Positions 45,868 through 57,075 are shown, numbered from the stretch's first letter. The stretch is 64,000 bases of DNA from Skermanella mucosa (GCF_016765655.2 NZ_CP086106.1:2786501-2850500), one strand, 5' to 3'. Numbers and translations: made by a program. Notes: generated from the sequence alone by a model not told the origin.

Positions 45868-47532
45868 TCAAAGGATCGACGTGAAGCCGTTGACGACCGG
45901 CAACCTGAAGCCCGTGCCGAAGCCGCGTCCGCTGATCCTGACTCCCGGGGGAAGCTGGCGGCGCTGGTGCTCCGCCTGGGCCACCAGGCGCCAGACCTGT
46001 TCCACCACCACCGGGTCGTGGTCGCGGTCCAGGATTTCAGCCAGGGTCAACTCCTGGTCCAAGAGGCAGCGCAGGATGTCGTCGAGGAGGTCTCCCGGGG
46101 GCAGCGCCCGCTCCCCTTCCCGACCGGTCCGCCATCCGAAGGCCGCCGTGTCGGTGATGACCCGTTCGGGCACCACGCGGCCCGCTGGCCCCTTGGCATC
46201 GTCGGGAACATTCCGGTTGCGCCAGTTGGCCAGCGCCACGACGGTGGTCCGGTAGACATCCTTCAGCACGGCGAAGCCGCCCCACAGGTCCCCATGCAGC
46301 ATCGACCGTCCGACCGCCACGTCGGTCCGGGTGGCGGACGACAGGGCGAGCGCATCGAACTTCTCCGCCAGGGCCAGCAGGACGGCACCGCGCAGGCTTC
46401 CCCGAAGGTCGTCATCCGCCCTGTCTGGGTCGCGGCCGGCGAAGGCCGGGGCGAGCATGGCATCGGCCGCCCGCAACGCCGGCGCGATCGCGATCTCGTC
46501 GATCTTGCAGCCGAGCAGCTCCGCGAGTTCCGCACCGTCCTCAAGCGCTTCCCGGCCGGTGTCGGGGGACGGCAGCAGGATGCAATGGACCCGGTCCGCT
46601 CCCAGCGCATCGACGGCCAACGCTGCCGCCAGCGCGCTGTCGACGCCGTCGGTCAGGCCGACCAGCACCCCGTTCCGGCGGCTCTTCCGGACATGATCGC
46701 GCAGTCCCAGCATGAGCGCCTGATATGCGGCGGCCAGCCCGGACGGCGGGGCCGCCAGTTCGCCTTCTTGGCAGATCCAGCCATCGTCACCGCCGCGTTC
46801 CCATCGGGCGACCGTCAGGCTCTCCCGGAAAGCGGGCGCGTGGATCCGCAGGGCGCGGTCCGCGCCCAGGACGAAACTCGACCCGTCGAACACCAGTTCG
46901 TCATGCCCGCCGACCTGGTTCACGTACATCAGCGGCAAGCCGGTCTCGGCGACCCGGGCCACGGCGCGGTTGATCCTGCGGTCCTGGATATCCACGTCGA
47001 CCGCATCGCCCCCGGCGACCACCAGGATTTCCGCTCCGCATTCGCCGAGCGCTTCGGCGACGTCCGCCGTCGCCATGTCATCGGCGATCATGACGCCCAG
47101 GCGAACACCCCGGAAATTGACCGGACCGGGAACCGGGCCGGCGGCAAACAGGTGCCGCTCGTCGAACGGCGTCCCGTCCGCCAGAACATGCTTGGTCCGG
47201 ATGGTAGCCACCCGGCCCCCGTCCAGCAGCAGGGCGGCGTTGCAGACCTGCCCATCCACCCGCCAGGGGGCGCCGACCAGCACTCCCGGCCCGCCGTCTG
47301 CCGTTTCCTCGGCGAACTCCCGGACCGCCTGCTCGACCGCGTCCAGGAAAAAGGACTTCAGGACGAGCTGCTCGACCGGCTGCCCCGAGACTCCCATGGC
47401 GGCGCAGACGACCAGGTCGGCCCCACGGGCGGCCGCCTCCGCCCGGGCCGTGCGGATCCGGTCGATGTTCTGGTCGATGGCGCCCGTGGTCGGGTTCAGC
47501 TGGGCCAGGGCGATGGCGAGGCGGTCGGTCAT
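45868..47532 (-). CDS. NAD synthetase-like protein with substituted catalytic residues
   Basis: A 554-residue, full-length homologue of glutamine-dependent NAD synthetase (NadE). Its glutaminase half should carry Glu-Lys-Cys. Here the Glu position (PE/SEL) reads AAM at 44-46, Lys114 is kept (RTKHVLADG), and the Cys position (CED) reads IADD at 149-152. The synthetase PP-loop, normally SGGxDS, reads TDGVDS at 294-299. The TTGNKSE block reads SSATRTD at 398-404. The scaffold elsewhere is well kept (NQVGGHDELVFDG, GGFAVLKDVYRTTVVALANWRN). I conclude that it is not a working NAD synthetase and may bind or regulate. A true nadE is expected elsewhere in the genome. Confidence 0.85.
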   Translation of the reverse strand: MTDRLAIALAQLNPTTGAIDQNIDRIRTARAEAAARGADLVVCAAMGVSGQPVEQLVLKSFFLDAVEQAVREFAEETADGGPGVLVGAPWRVDGQVCNAALLLDGGRVATIRTKHVLADGTPFDERHLFAAGPVPGPVNFRGVRLGVMIADDMATADVAEALGECGAEILVVAGGDAVDVDIQDRRINRAVARVAETGLPLMYVNQVGGHDELVFDGSSFVLGADRALRIHAPAFRESLTVARWERGGDDGWICQEGELAAPPSGLAAAYQALMLGLRDHVRKSRRNGVLVGLTDGVDSALAAALAVDALGADRVHCILLPSPDTGREALEDGAELAELLGCKIDEIAIAPALRAADAMLAPAFAGRDPDRADDDLRGSLRGAVLLALAEKFDALALSSATRTDVAVGRSMLHGDLWGGFAVLKDVYRTTVVALANWRNRNVPDDAKGPAGRVVPERVITDTAAFGWRTGREGERALPPGDLLDDILRCLLDQELTLAEILDRDHDPVVVEQVWRLVAQAEHQRRQLPPGVRISGRGFGTGFRLPVVNGFTSIL

Positions 47533-47615
47533 GGCGATGCCGGCATCAGGAAGGATCGATCGGGCAATCTACCAAGACGGTCCGCCTGCTCAAAGCGGCA
47601 AGGCGGGACCGTCGG

Positions 47616-49241
47616 TCATGCCGCCATCTGGCCCGACCGCAGCAGGCCCGCCAGTTCGACCGGCGTCAGCGTCCGCTCGAACTTCAGGTGGGTGATGTCG
47701 CTCTCGGTCGAGAGGATCTGCCCCCGGATCGCGGCCTCAAGTCCGGGAAGGACAAGCTCGACCATCCCGCCGGCCGAACCCGTGATGGTCCCGACGAGTC
47801 CGACGCCGCCCGCCGACAGGTCGACCAGCCCGACCTGCCTCCTGGCACCGCCGACGGAAACCGTCGCCGAGAAATCGACGGCGTGCCGTCGGTGTCTCCG
47901 GCGGTCGAATACCTCGTGGGTCCTCATCGTGCTCATCAGCCGATCGATCTCGTTCTGGAGGTGACCGACATGCTGGGTCATGGTGCCGGTTTCGGACCGC
48001 ACCTCGTGCATCAACTCCGACGCCTCGCCGGTGTCATGGGCCACTTCGGTGATGCTGGCGGCGACCTGCCGCGTCCCGGCGGCGGCTTCCATGACGCTGC
48101 GGCTGATCTCACCCGTCGAGGCGGTCTGCTGCTCGATTGCGGCGGCGATGCCGGCGGAGATCGCCTCCACCTCGTGGATCACGCCGACGATGCTCTGGAT
48201 GCCCGACACCGCCTTCTCGGTCTCGGCCTGGATGCGCGCGATCTGGGCGGAGATCTGCTCGGTCGCGCGCGCGGTCTGCGATGCCAGCGCCTTCACCTCG
48301 TTGGCGACCACCGCGAAGCCCTTCCCGGCCTCCCCCGCGCGTGCCGCCTCGATCGTGGCGTTGAGGGCCAGGAGGTTGGTCTGGCCGGCGATCTCGTTGA
48401 TCACCCGGACGATCTGCCCGATCTCCCCCGCGGCGGTCGCCAGCCCCTGCACCGAGAGGTTCGCGGATCCCGCCTGATCGACCGCCTGCCGGGTGACGGT
48501 GCGCGAAACGCTGACCTGCCGGCTGATCTCCGATACCGAGGCGGAGAGCTGCTCGCCCGCTGCGGCCACGGTCTCGAAGCTGGCGGTGGCCTGCTCGGCC
48601 GCAGACGCCACGGCGGTCGCGTTGCCGGCCACGCGGTCGATCGCGGCAGACGTCTGCGTCGCGATGTTGGAAACATGGCCGCCGCGCTCGGCGACCTGGG
48701 ACACGACCGAATGGACTTCCCGCTCCAGCGTGTCGGCAAGGTGCCACAGCTCCTTCTGCCGGTTCTGGTCGCCGCTCTCGATATAGCAGGAGATCGCCAA
48801 GTCCATGTCCAGGAATACCGTCTGGACGATCGCCCGGAGCACCCGCCTCAGCTGGGCCGGCTGCCAGCGGTAGCGGCTGACCGCCGCGTCCATCAGGTCG
48901 CCCATCGCCAGGGAATAGCCGCCGATGTACCAGCGCGGCTCGAGGCCGATACGCTGGTGCGTGGAGCCGATCTGGACGGTCCGATCCAGTTGGGCATCGT
49001 CGAAGGTCCCTGCGAACAGATTCGTCCAGTGACGGCGCTGCGCCTCCTTGAGGCGGTCGATCGAAACGCCGGCTAGCATGACCCGCATCTCGGCGTCGGT
49101 GGCGAGATGCTCATAGAACCTGTCCAAGGTCTTCGGCAGGGTCGCGTCGAGGGTCGGAGCGAAGTTCCGCAAGGCCGATCGCGTTTCGTCATTGATTCCG
49201 AGGAATCCGAGCCTTGCTTCGCGATCCAGATCGTTGGACAT
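47616..49241 (-). CDS. Soluble globin-coupled chemoreceptor with C-terminal PilZ domain
   Basis: A 541-residue cytoplasmic protein with no membrane segment. Residues 1-165 form a globin-coupled sensor; the proximal haem histidine is H95 in [18 protein letters not shown], as in HemAT. The chemoreceptor signalling hairpin follows, with the tip [24 protein letters not shown]. The last 96 residues are a PilZ domain with the c-di-GMP motif RRHRR...DLSAGG. It should sense oxygen and bind c-di-GMP to steer motility. PilZ-bearing receptors are known in Azospirillum. I use the ATG at 49241, with GGAGG five bases before it. The NadE-like gene follows after 83 bases. Confidence 0.93.
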   Translation of the reverse strand: MSNDLDREARLGFLGINDETRSALRNFAPTLDATLPKTLDRFYEHLATDAEMRVMLAGVSIDRLKEAQRRHWTNLFAGTFDDAQLDRTVQIGSTHQRIGLEPRWYIGGYSLAMGDLMDAAVSRYRWQPAQLRRVLRAIVQTVFLDMDLAISCYIESGDQNRQKELWHLADTLEREVHSVVSQVAERGGHVSNIATQTSAAIDRVAGNATAVASAAEQATASFETVAAAGEQLSASVSEISRQVSVSRTVTRQAVDQAGSANLSVQGLATAAGEIGQIVRVINEIAGQTNLLALNATIEAARAGEAGKGFAVVANEVKALASQTARATEQISAQIARIQAETEKAVSGIQSIVGVIHEVEAISAGIAAAIEQQTASTGEISRSVMEAAAGTRQVAASITEVAHDTGEASELMHEVRSETGTMTQHVGHLQNEIDRLMSTMRTHEVFDRRRHRRHAVDFSATVSVGGARRQVGLVDLSAGGVGLVGTITGSAGGMVELVLPGLEAAIRGQILSTESDITHLKFERTLTPVELAGLLRSGQMAA

Positions 49242-49735
49242 CCTGCCTCCGGGGTTCCAGCACGCCACCATAGAACGCCCAGTATTATGACTAAAGGCTT
49301 ATCAAACCCTTCCACCAGTTTCCAAACGATCATCCGGATTGCAGGCCGGTGGGGCGTCAGGCCGGCCGCGGCAAGGTGAAAGCCGGCCCACAGCGAAATA
49401 CCGGCCTCAAGGCCATTGACGGATAGGCGGTTCAGCTACGACTGCTGCCGAGGGAGCAGGCGGTAATTGCCTTAAACGGATAAATAATATTTTTGCATAA
49501 GAACTGTTCTGCCGCGTCGTAAGAAAAATTAAGTGGGACTGGTGAATAAGTAGCGTATGACACCAGGAGAAGAACGAAAACATACTCACTCGAAACAGGT
49601 TATTACTAGCAGGAATTCCAAATCCCGGCGTCCTCGAAACAAATCTGTAACTCAAAATTCATATTTCCAGGACAGGCTTGGTCGTAATGGGCGCCGGTAC
49701 GGCCGCCGTGCATTTTCTCATTCCGAGAGGGTAAC
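49242..49735. other. Divergent intergenic region between two chemoreceptors, AT-rich
   Basis: No gene is supported in this 494-base stretch. Its right two-thirds (about 49460-49690) are far more AT-rich than the genome, with runs such as GGATAAATAATATTTTTGC. It probably holds promoters for the two divergent chemoreceptor genes. A 60-codon frame at 49557-49739 has no ribosome site and is very basic, so I do not call it. Confidence 0.6.
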
Positions 49736-51703
49736 GTGAACAGAATGCTCTCACGTTTCAGCCTGAAGATACAGATCGGCCTTATCGGGGCGGTCGGGGC
49801 TGTGGCCCTGGTTCTGCTGGCCGGCTTCCAGGCCTACGAGCGGACGCGCGAGAACAGCTTCGCGTCCCAGGCACAGTCGGCATCCACCCTGAATGACAGG
49901 ATAGTGGCGCTCCAGCTGGCGCTTCTCGATGCCCGGCGGGCCGAGAAGGACTTCCTGCTGCGCAGCGAGGAGAAGTATGCGACACGCAACGCAGCCACGG
50001 TGGCGCGGGCGAACAGCCTGATAGCCGATGCCATCGCCCATCCCGCGTCGGGTGAGATCGCGGGGCGCCTCGACCGGATCAGGGCCGAAATGTCCTCGTA
50101 CAGCAACAGCTTCTCGGCGGTCGCGGCGACGCGTATCCGCATCGGCCTGAAGGAGACCGAGGGTCTCCTGGGCTCCCTGCGGTCCTCGGTCAGGGCGGTG
50201 GAGAGCACGCTGAAGGACAGGGACCAGCCGCGGCTCACGATCGCCATGCTGATGATGCGCCGGCACGAGAAGGACTTCCTGGCCCGGATCGATTCGAAGT
50301 ACGTCGAGGAGATGAAGACGCGGCAGGCCGAGTTCACGGCTGAACTTGCCACCTCGACCCTGCCCGGCGACGTCGCGGCGGAGATCACGGGCAAGATGGC
50401 CGCCTATCAGCGCGACTTCCTCGCCCTGGCGGAAGCCACGCTCGGCCTGGGCGACCAGTTGAAGGAACTGTCCGAGGCCTACGCCCGCATGGAACCGATC
50501 CTCGCCGAGGCCTCCGCAATCCAGGAGACGGCGAGGGCGGAGGCGCTGGCCGGAAGCGAGAAGGTCGGCCGGGAAGCGGAGCGGCTGGGCTGGATCGCGC
50601 TGGCGGGCATCGTCACGGCCATGCTGGTGCTGAGCTTCATGATCTCGCGCGGCGTCACGGCTCCCCTGCTCGCGCTCGGAGACGTCATGCGGAGGCAGGC
50701 GGAGGGCGACCTGGATGCGGCCGTTCCCGGCATGGATCGCCGCGACGAGGTGGGCGAGATGGCTCGAAGCGTCGAGGTGTTCCGCGCCAACGGCCTGGAG
50801 ATGCGCCGCCTGGCGGCGGAGCGGCGGCAGGCGGAGGCCAGGGCCGCGGAAGAGCGCCGGGCAGCGCTGCTTCAGGTAGCCGACGGGTTCGAAAGCCAGG
50901 TCAAGGGGATCGTCGAAGCGGTGGCTGCCGCCGCGATGCAGGTGGAATCGGCGGCGCAGACCGTCGCGTCCTCGTCCGAGCAGACGCGGCAGCAATCCAC
51001 CGCGATCTCCGGCGCCTCCGAGGAGGCATCGCGGAACGTCAACATGATCGCCGGCGCATCCGAGGAACTCAGCTCCTCCATCCAGGAGATCGGCCGGCAG
51101 GTCGCCCTGTCCGGTGAAATCACCGCGGCGGCCGTGAGGGAGGCCGACGACGCCAACCGCACGGTGGAGGGACTGTCGAACTCGGTACAGTCGATCGGCG
51201 ACGTGGTCCAACTGATCAACGACATCGCCAGCCAGACCAACCTCCTGGCCCTGAACGCCACGATCGAGGCGGCACGCGCCGGAGAAGCCGGCAAGGGTTT
51301 CGCCATCGTCGCGTCCGAGGTCAAGAACCTCGCCGCCCAGACGGCCAGGGCGACCGAGGAAATCCAGGCCAAGGTTTCGGAAATCCAGGGGTCCGCGGGC
51401 TTCGCGGTGTCGGGCATCAGGGGGATCGGCGCCACCGTGGTGCGGATCAACGAGATTTCCACAACGGTCGCTTCGGCCGTGGAGGAGCAGAGTGCCGCGA
51501 CCAGCGAGATCGCCGGCAACGTCCAGCAGGCCGCGGTCGGCACGCACGAAGTCTCGCGCAACGTGGCCGGCATGATGACAGCCGCCACGGAAGCGGGATC
51601 GGCATCGGGCAAGCTGCTCGACGCGGCGCGCGGGCTGGCGCGCGACACCGACCGGATGCGGCGCGAGGTGGGTGCGTTCCTGGACCGCGTCAGGGCGGGC
51701 TGA
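49736..51703 (+). CDS. Methyl-accepting chemotaxis protein with HBM-type sensor
   Basis: A 655-residue chemoreceptor. Between membrane segments [21 protein letters not shown] and [21 protein letters not shown] lies a helical periplasmic domain of about 260 residues. It contains the motif [10 protein letters not shown] early and [10 protein letters not shown] in its second half, the double signature of the helical bimodular (HBM) domain. HBM receptors such as McpS of Pseudomonas putida bind organic acids in both modules. HAMP and the signalling hairpin ([21 protein letters not shown]) follow. The start is GTG at 49736 with GAGAGG before it. It stands alone, convergent with the phosphoribosyltransferase gene. 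Confidence 0.93.
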   Translation: MNRMLSRFSLKIQIGLIGAVGAVALVLLAGFQAYERTRENSFASQAQSASTLNDRIVALQLALLDARRAEKDFLLRSEEKYATRNAATVARANSLIADAIAHPASGEIAGRLDRIRAEMSSYSNSFSAVAATRIRIGLKETEGLLGSLRSSVRAVESTLKDRDQPRLTIAMLMMRRHEKDFLARIDSKYVEEMKTRQAEFTAELATSTLPGDVAAEITGKMAAYQRDFLALAEATLGLGDQLKELSEAYARMEPILAEASAIQETARAEALAGSEKVGREAERLGWIALAGIVTAMLVLSFMISRGVTAPLLALGDVMRRQAEGDLDAAVPGMDRRDEVGEMARSVEVFRANGLEMRRLAAERRQAEARAAEERRAALLQVADGFESQVKGIVEAVAAAAMQVESAAQTVASSSEQTRQQSTAISGASEEASRNVNMIAGASEELSSSIQEIGRQVALSGEITAAAVREADDANRTVEGLSNSVQSIGDVVQLINDIASQTNLLALNATIEAARAGEAGKGFAIVASEVKNLAAQTARATEEIQAKVSEIQGSAGFAVSGIRGIGATVVRINEISTTVASAVEEQSAATSEIAGNVQQAAVGTHEVSRNVAGMMTAATEAGSASGKLLDAARGLARDTDRMRREVGAFLDRVRAG

Positions 51704-51715
51704 GAGCGGGGGCCG

Positions 51716-52870
51716 CTATTTCCGGAACAGGAACTCGCGGCCCACCTTGACCCGCTTCTCGCCGTCATACTCGATGATGTCGGCGGTCGCGTAGGTCTCG
51801 GTCCAGCGTTCGGGCAGGTAGCTGCCGGTCCCGATCACGTCGATCGGCGCCTGGGCTTCCGCCATGATGCGGCATTTGGCCGGGCTGAAGCCGCTGCTTG
51901 CGACGATCTTGACCTTGTCGAAGCCTGCGGCGTCCAGCGCGTCCCGCAAGTGGAAGATGGCGGCGGCCGACACGCCGGTGCCGATCAGGTAACGGAGCTG
52001 GGTCTCGTCCCGGTAGCCGCGGATCGCGGCCGGGACGTGCCGCTCCAGCACCGCGTAGGAGCCCGGCGGGTCCAAGCCCTCGATGAATCGGCCGCCCGGC
52101 GTGTCGATGCGCATGCTCAGCCGGCCCTCGTCGGCCAGATGCGGCAACCGCCGGCAGACCTCCAGGCTGTCGGTGACCTCCCGGCCGAAATAGTCCACCA
52201 GGACCGTCAGGTTCTGGTCGGGGAAGGTCTCGTGGAACATCTCGGCCGCCCGCACGGTCGACCCGGCATAGCCGATCAGGGCGTGCGGCATGGTCCCCAT
52301 GCCGGCGGAACGGCCGAAATAATGGGCCGTCGCGTCGGTGGCGTTGCCGACGAAGCCGACGGCGCCGACCTTCCGCTTGGCGCGGGCCGAGCCGACGCTG
52401 GCCGCATAGGCCATTATCTCCGCCATCTCGGTGCCGGCGCAGTGCCGGGCGTCCATGGCGAGGAACGCCACCTTGGGAAGGTCGGCGCACATGGTGAAGG
52501 CGTTGTAGGCGGCGACGCAGGCAGGCCCCAGCTTCATCAGCAGCAGGGTTTCCAGGTCGACCAGATGATAGAGCGGGCCGGTGATGTACATGATCGGCTC
52601 GCCGGCGCCGATCCAGCGGCCCTCGGTATGGAGCAGGTCCACCTCGACCTCGAACCCGCGTTCGCGGGCGACCCCCTGGAGCCAATCCACCGCCAGCCGA
52701 GGCGCCGAGACGACGGGCCGCCGCATGAAGATCGCGTAGGTGACCCGCTTGTCGCCGAACCGGCCGACCGTGTCCTTGGTGCGCAGGAAATAGGTATCGG
52801 TCCACCGGGCGATGTCGGATACCGACGGCCAGGGGGCTTGCAGGTTGCGGTCGTTGTCTCGACTGTCCAA
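51716..52870 (-). CDS. Nicotinate phosphoribosyltransferase-like protein
   Basis: A 384-residue protein of the type II phosphoribosyltransferase fold. It begins with WTDTYFLRTKDTV, has YITGPLYHLVDLETLLL, the segment GSARAKRK-VGAVGFVGNATDA and GTMPHALIGYAGSTVRAAEMFHETFP, where the conserved histidine lies, then VRIDTPGG-like SMRIDTPGGRFIEGLDP and SSGFSPAKC. It should transfer ribose phosphate from PRPP to nicotinate in NAD salvage. The form is the compact one seen in archaea and some bacteria. The first codon I can justify is TTG at 52870. Another NAD-related gene (NadE-like) lies 4 kb away but is separate. Confidence 0.87.
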   Translation of the reverse strand: MDSRDNDRNLQAPWPSVSDIARWTDTYFLRTKDTVGRFGDKRVTYAIFMRRPVVSAPRLAVDWLQGVARERGFEVEVDLLHTEGRWIGAGEPIMYITGPLYHLVDLETLLLMKLGPACVAAYNAFTMCADLPKVAFLAMDARHCAGTEMAEIMAYAASVGSARAKRKVGAVGFVGNATDATAHYFGRSAGMGTMPHALIGYAGSTVRAAEMFHETFPDQNLTVLVDYFGREVTDSLEVCRRLPHLADEGRLSMRIDTPGGRFIEGLDPPGSYAVLERHVPAAIRGYRDETQLRYLIGTGVSAAAIFHLRDALDAAGFDKVKIVASSGFSPAKCRIMAEAQAPIDVIGTGSYLPERWTETYATADIIEYDGEKRVKVGREFLFRK

Positions 52871-52891
52871 GATTCTTTTGCTCTGGCTGGT

Positions 52892-52918
52892 CCCGGAGCG
52901 GCGGGGGGCCGCTCCGGG
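52892..52918 (-). terminator. Hairpin after the DAHP synthase gene
   Basis: CCCGGAGCGGC (52892-52902) pairs with GCCGCTCCGGG (52908-52918) around five G residues. It sits between the DAHP synthase stop and the phosphoribosyltransferase start on the same strand. No T-run follows on the minus strand. Confidence 0.6.
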
Positions 52919-52931
52919 ATTTGTTTTCGCG

Positions 52932-54320
52932 TCACTCCGCCGCGGCGATCCGGCGCTCCCGGTCCTGCTGCTGACGGCTCCGCTTCAGACCTTCGGCGAT
53001 AAGGAACGCCAGTTCAAGGGCTTGGCTGGCATTCAGGCGCGGGTCGCAGTGGGTATGGTAGCGCTTGGCGAGGGCATGGTCGGTGATCGCCTGGGCGCCG
53101 CCCGTGCATTCCGTCACGTCCTGGCCGGTCAGTTCGAAATGGACGCCGCCGGGATGGGTCCCCTCCGCCTGGTGGACGGAGAAGAAGTCCTTTACCTCCG
53201 ACAGGATGCGGTCGAACGGCCGCGTCTTGTAGCCGGTGGACGACTTGATCGTGTTGCCGTGCATGGGATCGCACGCCCACACGACTACCCGCCCCTCGCG
53301 CTGGACCTTGCGGATCAGGGCCGGCAGCTTGTCCTGGACCTTCTCGTGGCCCATGCGCGCGATCAGCGTCAGGCGTCCCGGCTCGTTCGCCGGGTTCAGG
53401 ATGTCGATCAGGCGGATCAGTTCGTCCGGGTCGCTGGTCGGGCCGCATTTCAGGCCGATCGGATTCTTGACGCCGCGCAGGAACTCCACATGGGCATGGT
53501 CTGGCTGGCGGGTGCGGTCGCCGATCCACAGCATATGGGCCGACACGTCGTACCAGTCGCCCGTGGTGCTGTCGACGCGGGTCAGCGCCTCCTCGTAGGG
53601 GAGAAGCAGCGCCTCGTGGCTGGTGAAGAAGTCGGTCTCGCGCAGCTGGGGCGTCGTCTCCGCGGTGATGCCGCAGGCCGCCATGAAGTTCAGCGTCTCG
53701 TCCAGCCGGTCGGCCAGGTCGCGGTAGCGCTCGCCGGCCGGGCTGCGCTCCACGAAGCCCAGGTTCCACTGGTGGACCTTGTGCAAGTCGGCATAGCCGC
53801 CCTGGGCGAAGGCGCGCAGCAGGTTGAGCGTCGCGGCCGCCTGGTTGTAGGCCTGCACCATGCGGTCGGGATCGGGCTCCCGCGAGGCCGCGTCGAAGTC
53901 GAACCCGTTGATGATGTCGCCGCGGTAGCTCGGCAGCTCGGTGCCGTCGATGGTCTCGGTGTCGGTCGAGCGGGGCTTGGCGAACTGCCCCGCCATGCGC
54001 CCGACCTTCACAACCGGCGTGGCGCCGCCGAAGGTCAGCACCACCGCCATCTGGAGCAGGACCCGGAAGGTGTCGCGGATGTTGTTGGGATGGAACTCTG
54101 CGAAGCTTTCGGCGCAGTCGCCGCCCTGGAGCAGAAAACCGTTGCCGTGGGCCACGTCCGCCAGGGCCGCCTTGAGACGCCGCGCTTCGCCGGCGAAGAC
54201 CAGCGGCGGATAGTTCGACAGACGCTGCTCGGCCGCGGCCAGCTTATCCTGGTCGGCATAAAAAGGCATCTGCTTGACGGGCTTCGAGCGCCAGGTGTTC
54301 GGGGTCCAGCGTTCGGCCAT
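52932..54320 (-). CDS. Class II 3-deoxy-7-phosphoheptulonate synthase
   Basis: A 462-residue DAHP synthase of the plant-like class II type, first enzyme of the shikimate pathway. Marks are [18 protein letters not shown] with the metal cysteine, [38 protein letters not shown] and [20 protein letters not shown]. It joins PEP and erythrose 4-phosphate. I use the ATG at 54320 ([11 protein letters not shown]), with GGAGG nine bases before it; the longer frame adds 47 residues of non-family sequence. Single-gene unit downstream of glutathione reductase. In some organisms this type serves phenazine or other secondary pathways, but nothing near suggests that here. Confidence 0.95.
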   Translation of the reverse strand: MAERWTPNTWRSKPVKQMPFYADQDKLAAAEQRLSNYPPLVFAGEARRLKAALADVAHGNGFLLQGGDCAESFAEFHPNNIRDTFRVLLQMAVVLTFGGATPVVKVGRMAGQFAKPRSTDTETIDGTELPSYRGDIINGFDFDAASREPDPDRMVQAYNQAAATLNLLRAFAQGGYADLHKVHQWNLGFVERSPAGERYRDLADRLDETLNFMAACGITAETTPQLRETDFFTSHEALLLPYEEALTRVDSTTGDWYDVSAHMLWIGDRTRQPDHAHVEFLRGVKNPIGLKCGPTSDPDELIRLIDILNPANEPGRLTLIARMGHEKVQDKLPALIRKVQREGRVVVWACDPMHGNTIKSSTGYKTRPFDRILSEVKDFFSVHQAEGTHPGGVHFELTGQDVTECTGGAQAITDHALAKRYHTHCDPRLNASQALELAFLIAEGLKRSRQQQDRERRIAAAE

Positions 54321-54483
54321 GGCACCATCCTCCACGTTGACCGGCGCAATCACCATAGCACCGGTCGTATTTTCGATATTCCAAGGAAACTGGCTATACT
54401 TCCTTAAGCGATTCATTTCCAGAGCTAAAGAATCCGCCGCGACTCGGAGGTGCCGCCGCACCGGCCGCGGCGGTCCCGGCCCC

Positions 54484-55863
<1,380 letters not shown>

Positions 55864-56315
55864 CGTCTCATTCCTCTGATGCGGACACAGCACTGCGGAT
55901 ACCGGCTCCGGCAATGCATAGCCTAACGCAAATGGCCCCGGAAGGCTCGAACCGGAACCCCGTCACGGCTTTTCAGGCGCGTTGCGGCAATCCTGGAGCC
56001 ACGGCACAGGGGCAGAACGCGTGTCGAGAGGTGATTGCGAAAAGCCGGTGTGGGCGGACCTGCGGAATTGCAAACTCCAACCCGGAATGCTTGCATTCTG
56101 GTCAACCGAGTTCGGCTTTGAAAACGCACCGCTCTAAGTTGACGGCTGACGATCGGGATGACGTCCGCGCCACGTGCCAATACCCTTACCCGACAGCGGT
56201 TGGTCCGACTGCAAGAGGTGTTCGACGCGAACCGGTCCGGCATGGGGAGTCCCTTGCCGCGGCTGCCGACAAGGGTTGCCAAGGTTCGGAAACTATGGCC
56301 TGGCGGATTTTTCCG
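55864..56315. other. Gene-free stretch upstream of gor
   Basis: About 450 bases with no supported gene. Frames on both strands exist but lack ribosome sites and family resemblance. The stretch contains CGGAATTGCAAAC (56063-56075), a 13-base word that appears again at 62904-62916. The gor promoter should lie at its left end, but I see no convincing hexamer pair. Confidence 0.55.
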
Positions 56316-56531
56316 TCAGGCCTCTTCGCCGACCCGCTCGAATTGCTCCGGGTCAAGCAGGGCGGCGATCGCCAAGGTTTTCAGCGTCTTGGGATCGTCG
56401 GCCCGCTTCATCTGGGCGTGGGTCGCCCCCATGACGTCCTTGCGGACGGCGACGATTTCCCACACGCTGCCCCCGGGACCAAGCCTGCGGTAACGCTGGC
56501 CTTCCGCTATATCACGTTTCCTTCGCCGCAT
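56316..56531 (-). CDS. Small basic hypothetical protein, 71 residues
   Basis: I recognise no family. The protein is short and basic, beginning MRRRKRDIAEGQRYRRLGPGG, then a beta-like segment SVWEIVAVRKDVMGATHAQMKRADDPKTLKTLA and a helix ALLDPEQFERVGEE. The first half has the look of a small SH3-like or DNA/RNA-contact fold (GQRYRRLGPGGSVWEIV), seen in conserved small proteins of alphaproteobacteria. I use the ATG at 56531, with GGAG about seven bases before; the ATG at 56537 lies too close to that site. It is divergent from the next gene. Confidence 0.72.
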   Translation of the reverse strand: MRRRKRDIAEGQRYRRLGPGGSVWEIVAVRKDVMGATHAQMKRADDPKTLKTLAIAALLDPEQFERVGEEA

Positions 56532-56723
56532 TGGCATTCTCCAGAACCTGTGACCATTCCAACCAAGCCGGCACCGGGAGATGATTAAACCAGTGGCGGT
56601 ACCCTTGCGAGAGTTTCCGCATACCCCACATCGCAGGTTTGGGTTTTGTGACGGAAACGCAACAGCGATCCGCCGCTTATCGAATGTCGTATGCCTGAAG
56701 AAGGTCAGTCACAAAAGGAACAG

Positions 56724-56990
56724 ATGCCTCATCTTGACCGTTACATGGACATGAAAACCGATCTCGACATTCTTCTGGTAGCGACTCGCCTGGTCGAAGA
56801 ACTGGGTGACGACTCCGTGCGGCTGGCCAAGGTCAAGCTGGTCGAACTTATCGCCGCGAATAATCTCCGCGCCGCCGCCTTCTGGCGTGACGTCCTGCGT
56901 CTCTGCGAGGAGCATGTCGGCATCAAGCCGGCTGAAGTCCTGCAGAACCGGCCCCCGGCCCCGGAACAGGCCAAGCTCGCGGCGCACTGA
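56724..56990 (+). CDS. Small helical hypothetical protein, 88 residues
   Basis: I recognise no family. The protein is helical: DRYMDMKTDLDILLVATRLVEELGDDSVRLAKVKL, then VELIAANNLRAAAFWRDVLRLCEEHVGIKPAEVL and a proline-rich end. It contains one cysteine and no membrane segment. I prefer the ATG at 56724, since AAAAGGA stands just before it; an in-frame ATG at 56691 has no ribosome site and would add 11 residues. A terminator closes it, so it is a stand-alone gene. Length and regular heptads suggest a small dimeric regulator or adaptor, but that is a guess. Confidence 0.7.
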   Translation: MPHLDRYMDMKTDLDILLVATRLVEELGDDSVRLAKVKLVELIAANNLRAAAFWRDVLRLCEEHVGIKPAEVLQNRPPAPEQAKLAAH

Positions 56991-57029
56991 GGCCCTGCCT
57001 CTTCGAGGCAGGGTCCAGGCCCGAAAAAA

Positions 57030-57054
57030 GCCCGGCGCGATGCGCCGGGCTTTT
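57030..57054. terminator. Bidirectional terminator
   Basis: GCCCGGCGC (57030-57038) pairs with GCGCCGGGC (57042-57050) around GAT. Four T residues follow and six A residues precede it, so it works for the small plus-strand gene and for livK, which faces it. Confidence 0.93.
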
Positions 57055-57075
57055 CGTCGTGCCGTTCAAGCGGCT

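Noticed and set aside
49557-49739. 60-codon frame ending at the start of the HBM chemoreceptor
   Set aside because: It has no ribosome site, a random basic composition and lies in an AT-rich promoter region.
54321-54461. Longer N-terminus for DAHP synthase
   Set aside because: The 47 extra residues are not family-like, and GGAGG supports the ATG at 54320.
55940-56010. tRNA-like T-arm words (GGTTCGAGCC on the minus strand)
   Set aside because: The T-stem and anticodon stem do not pair properly and there is no full cloverleaf. At most it is a chance match or a remnant.
55923-56282. 119-codon frame on the minus strand upstream of gor
   Set aside because: It lacks a ribosome site and any domain, and is full of Arg and Ser with no structural pattern.
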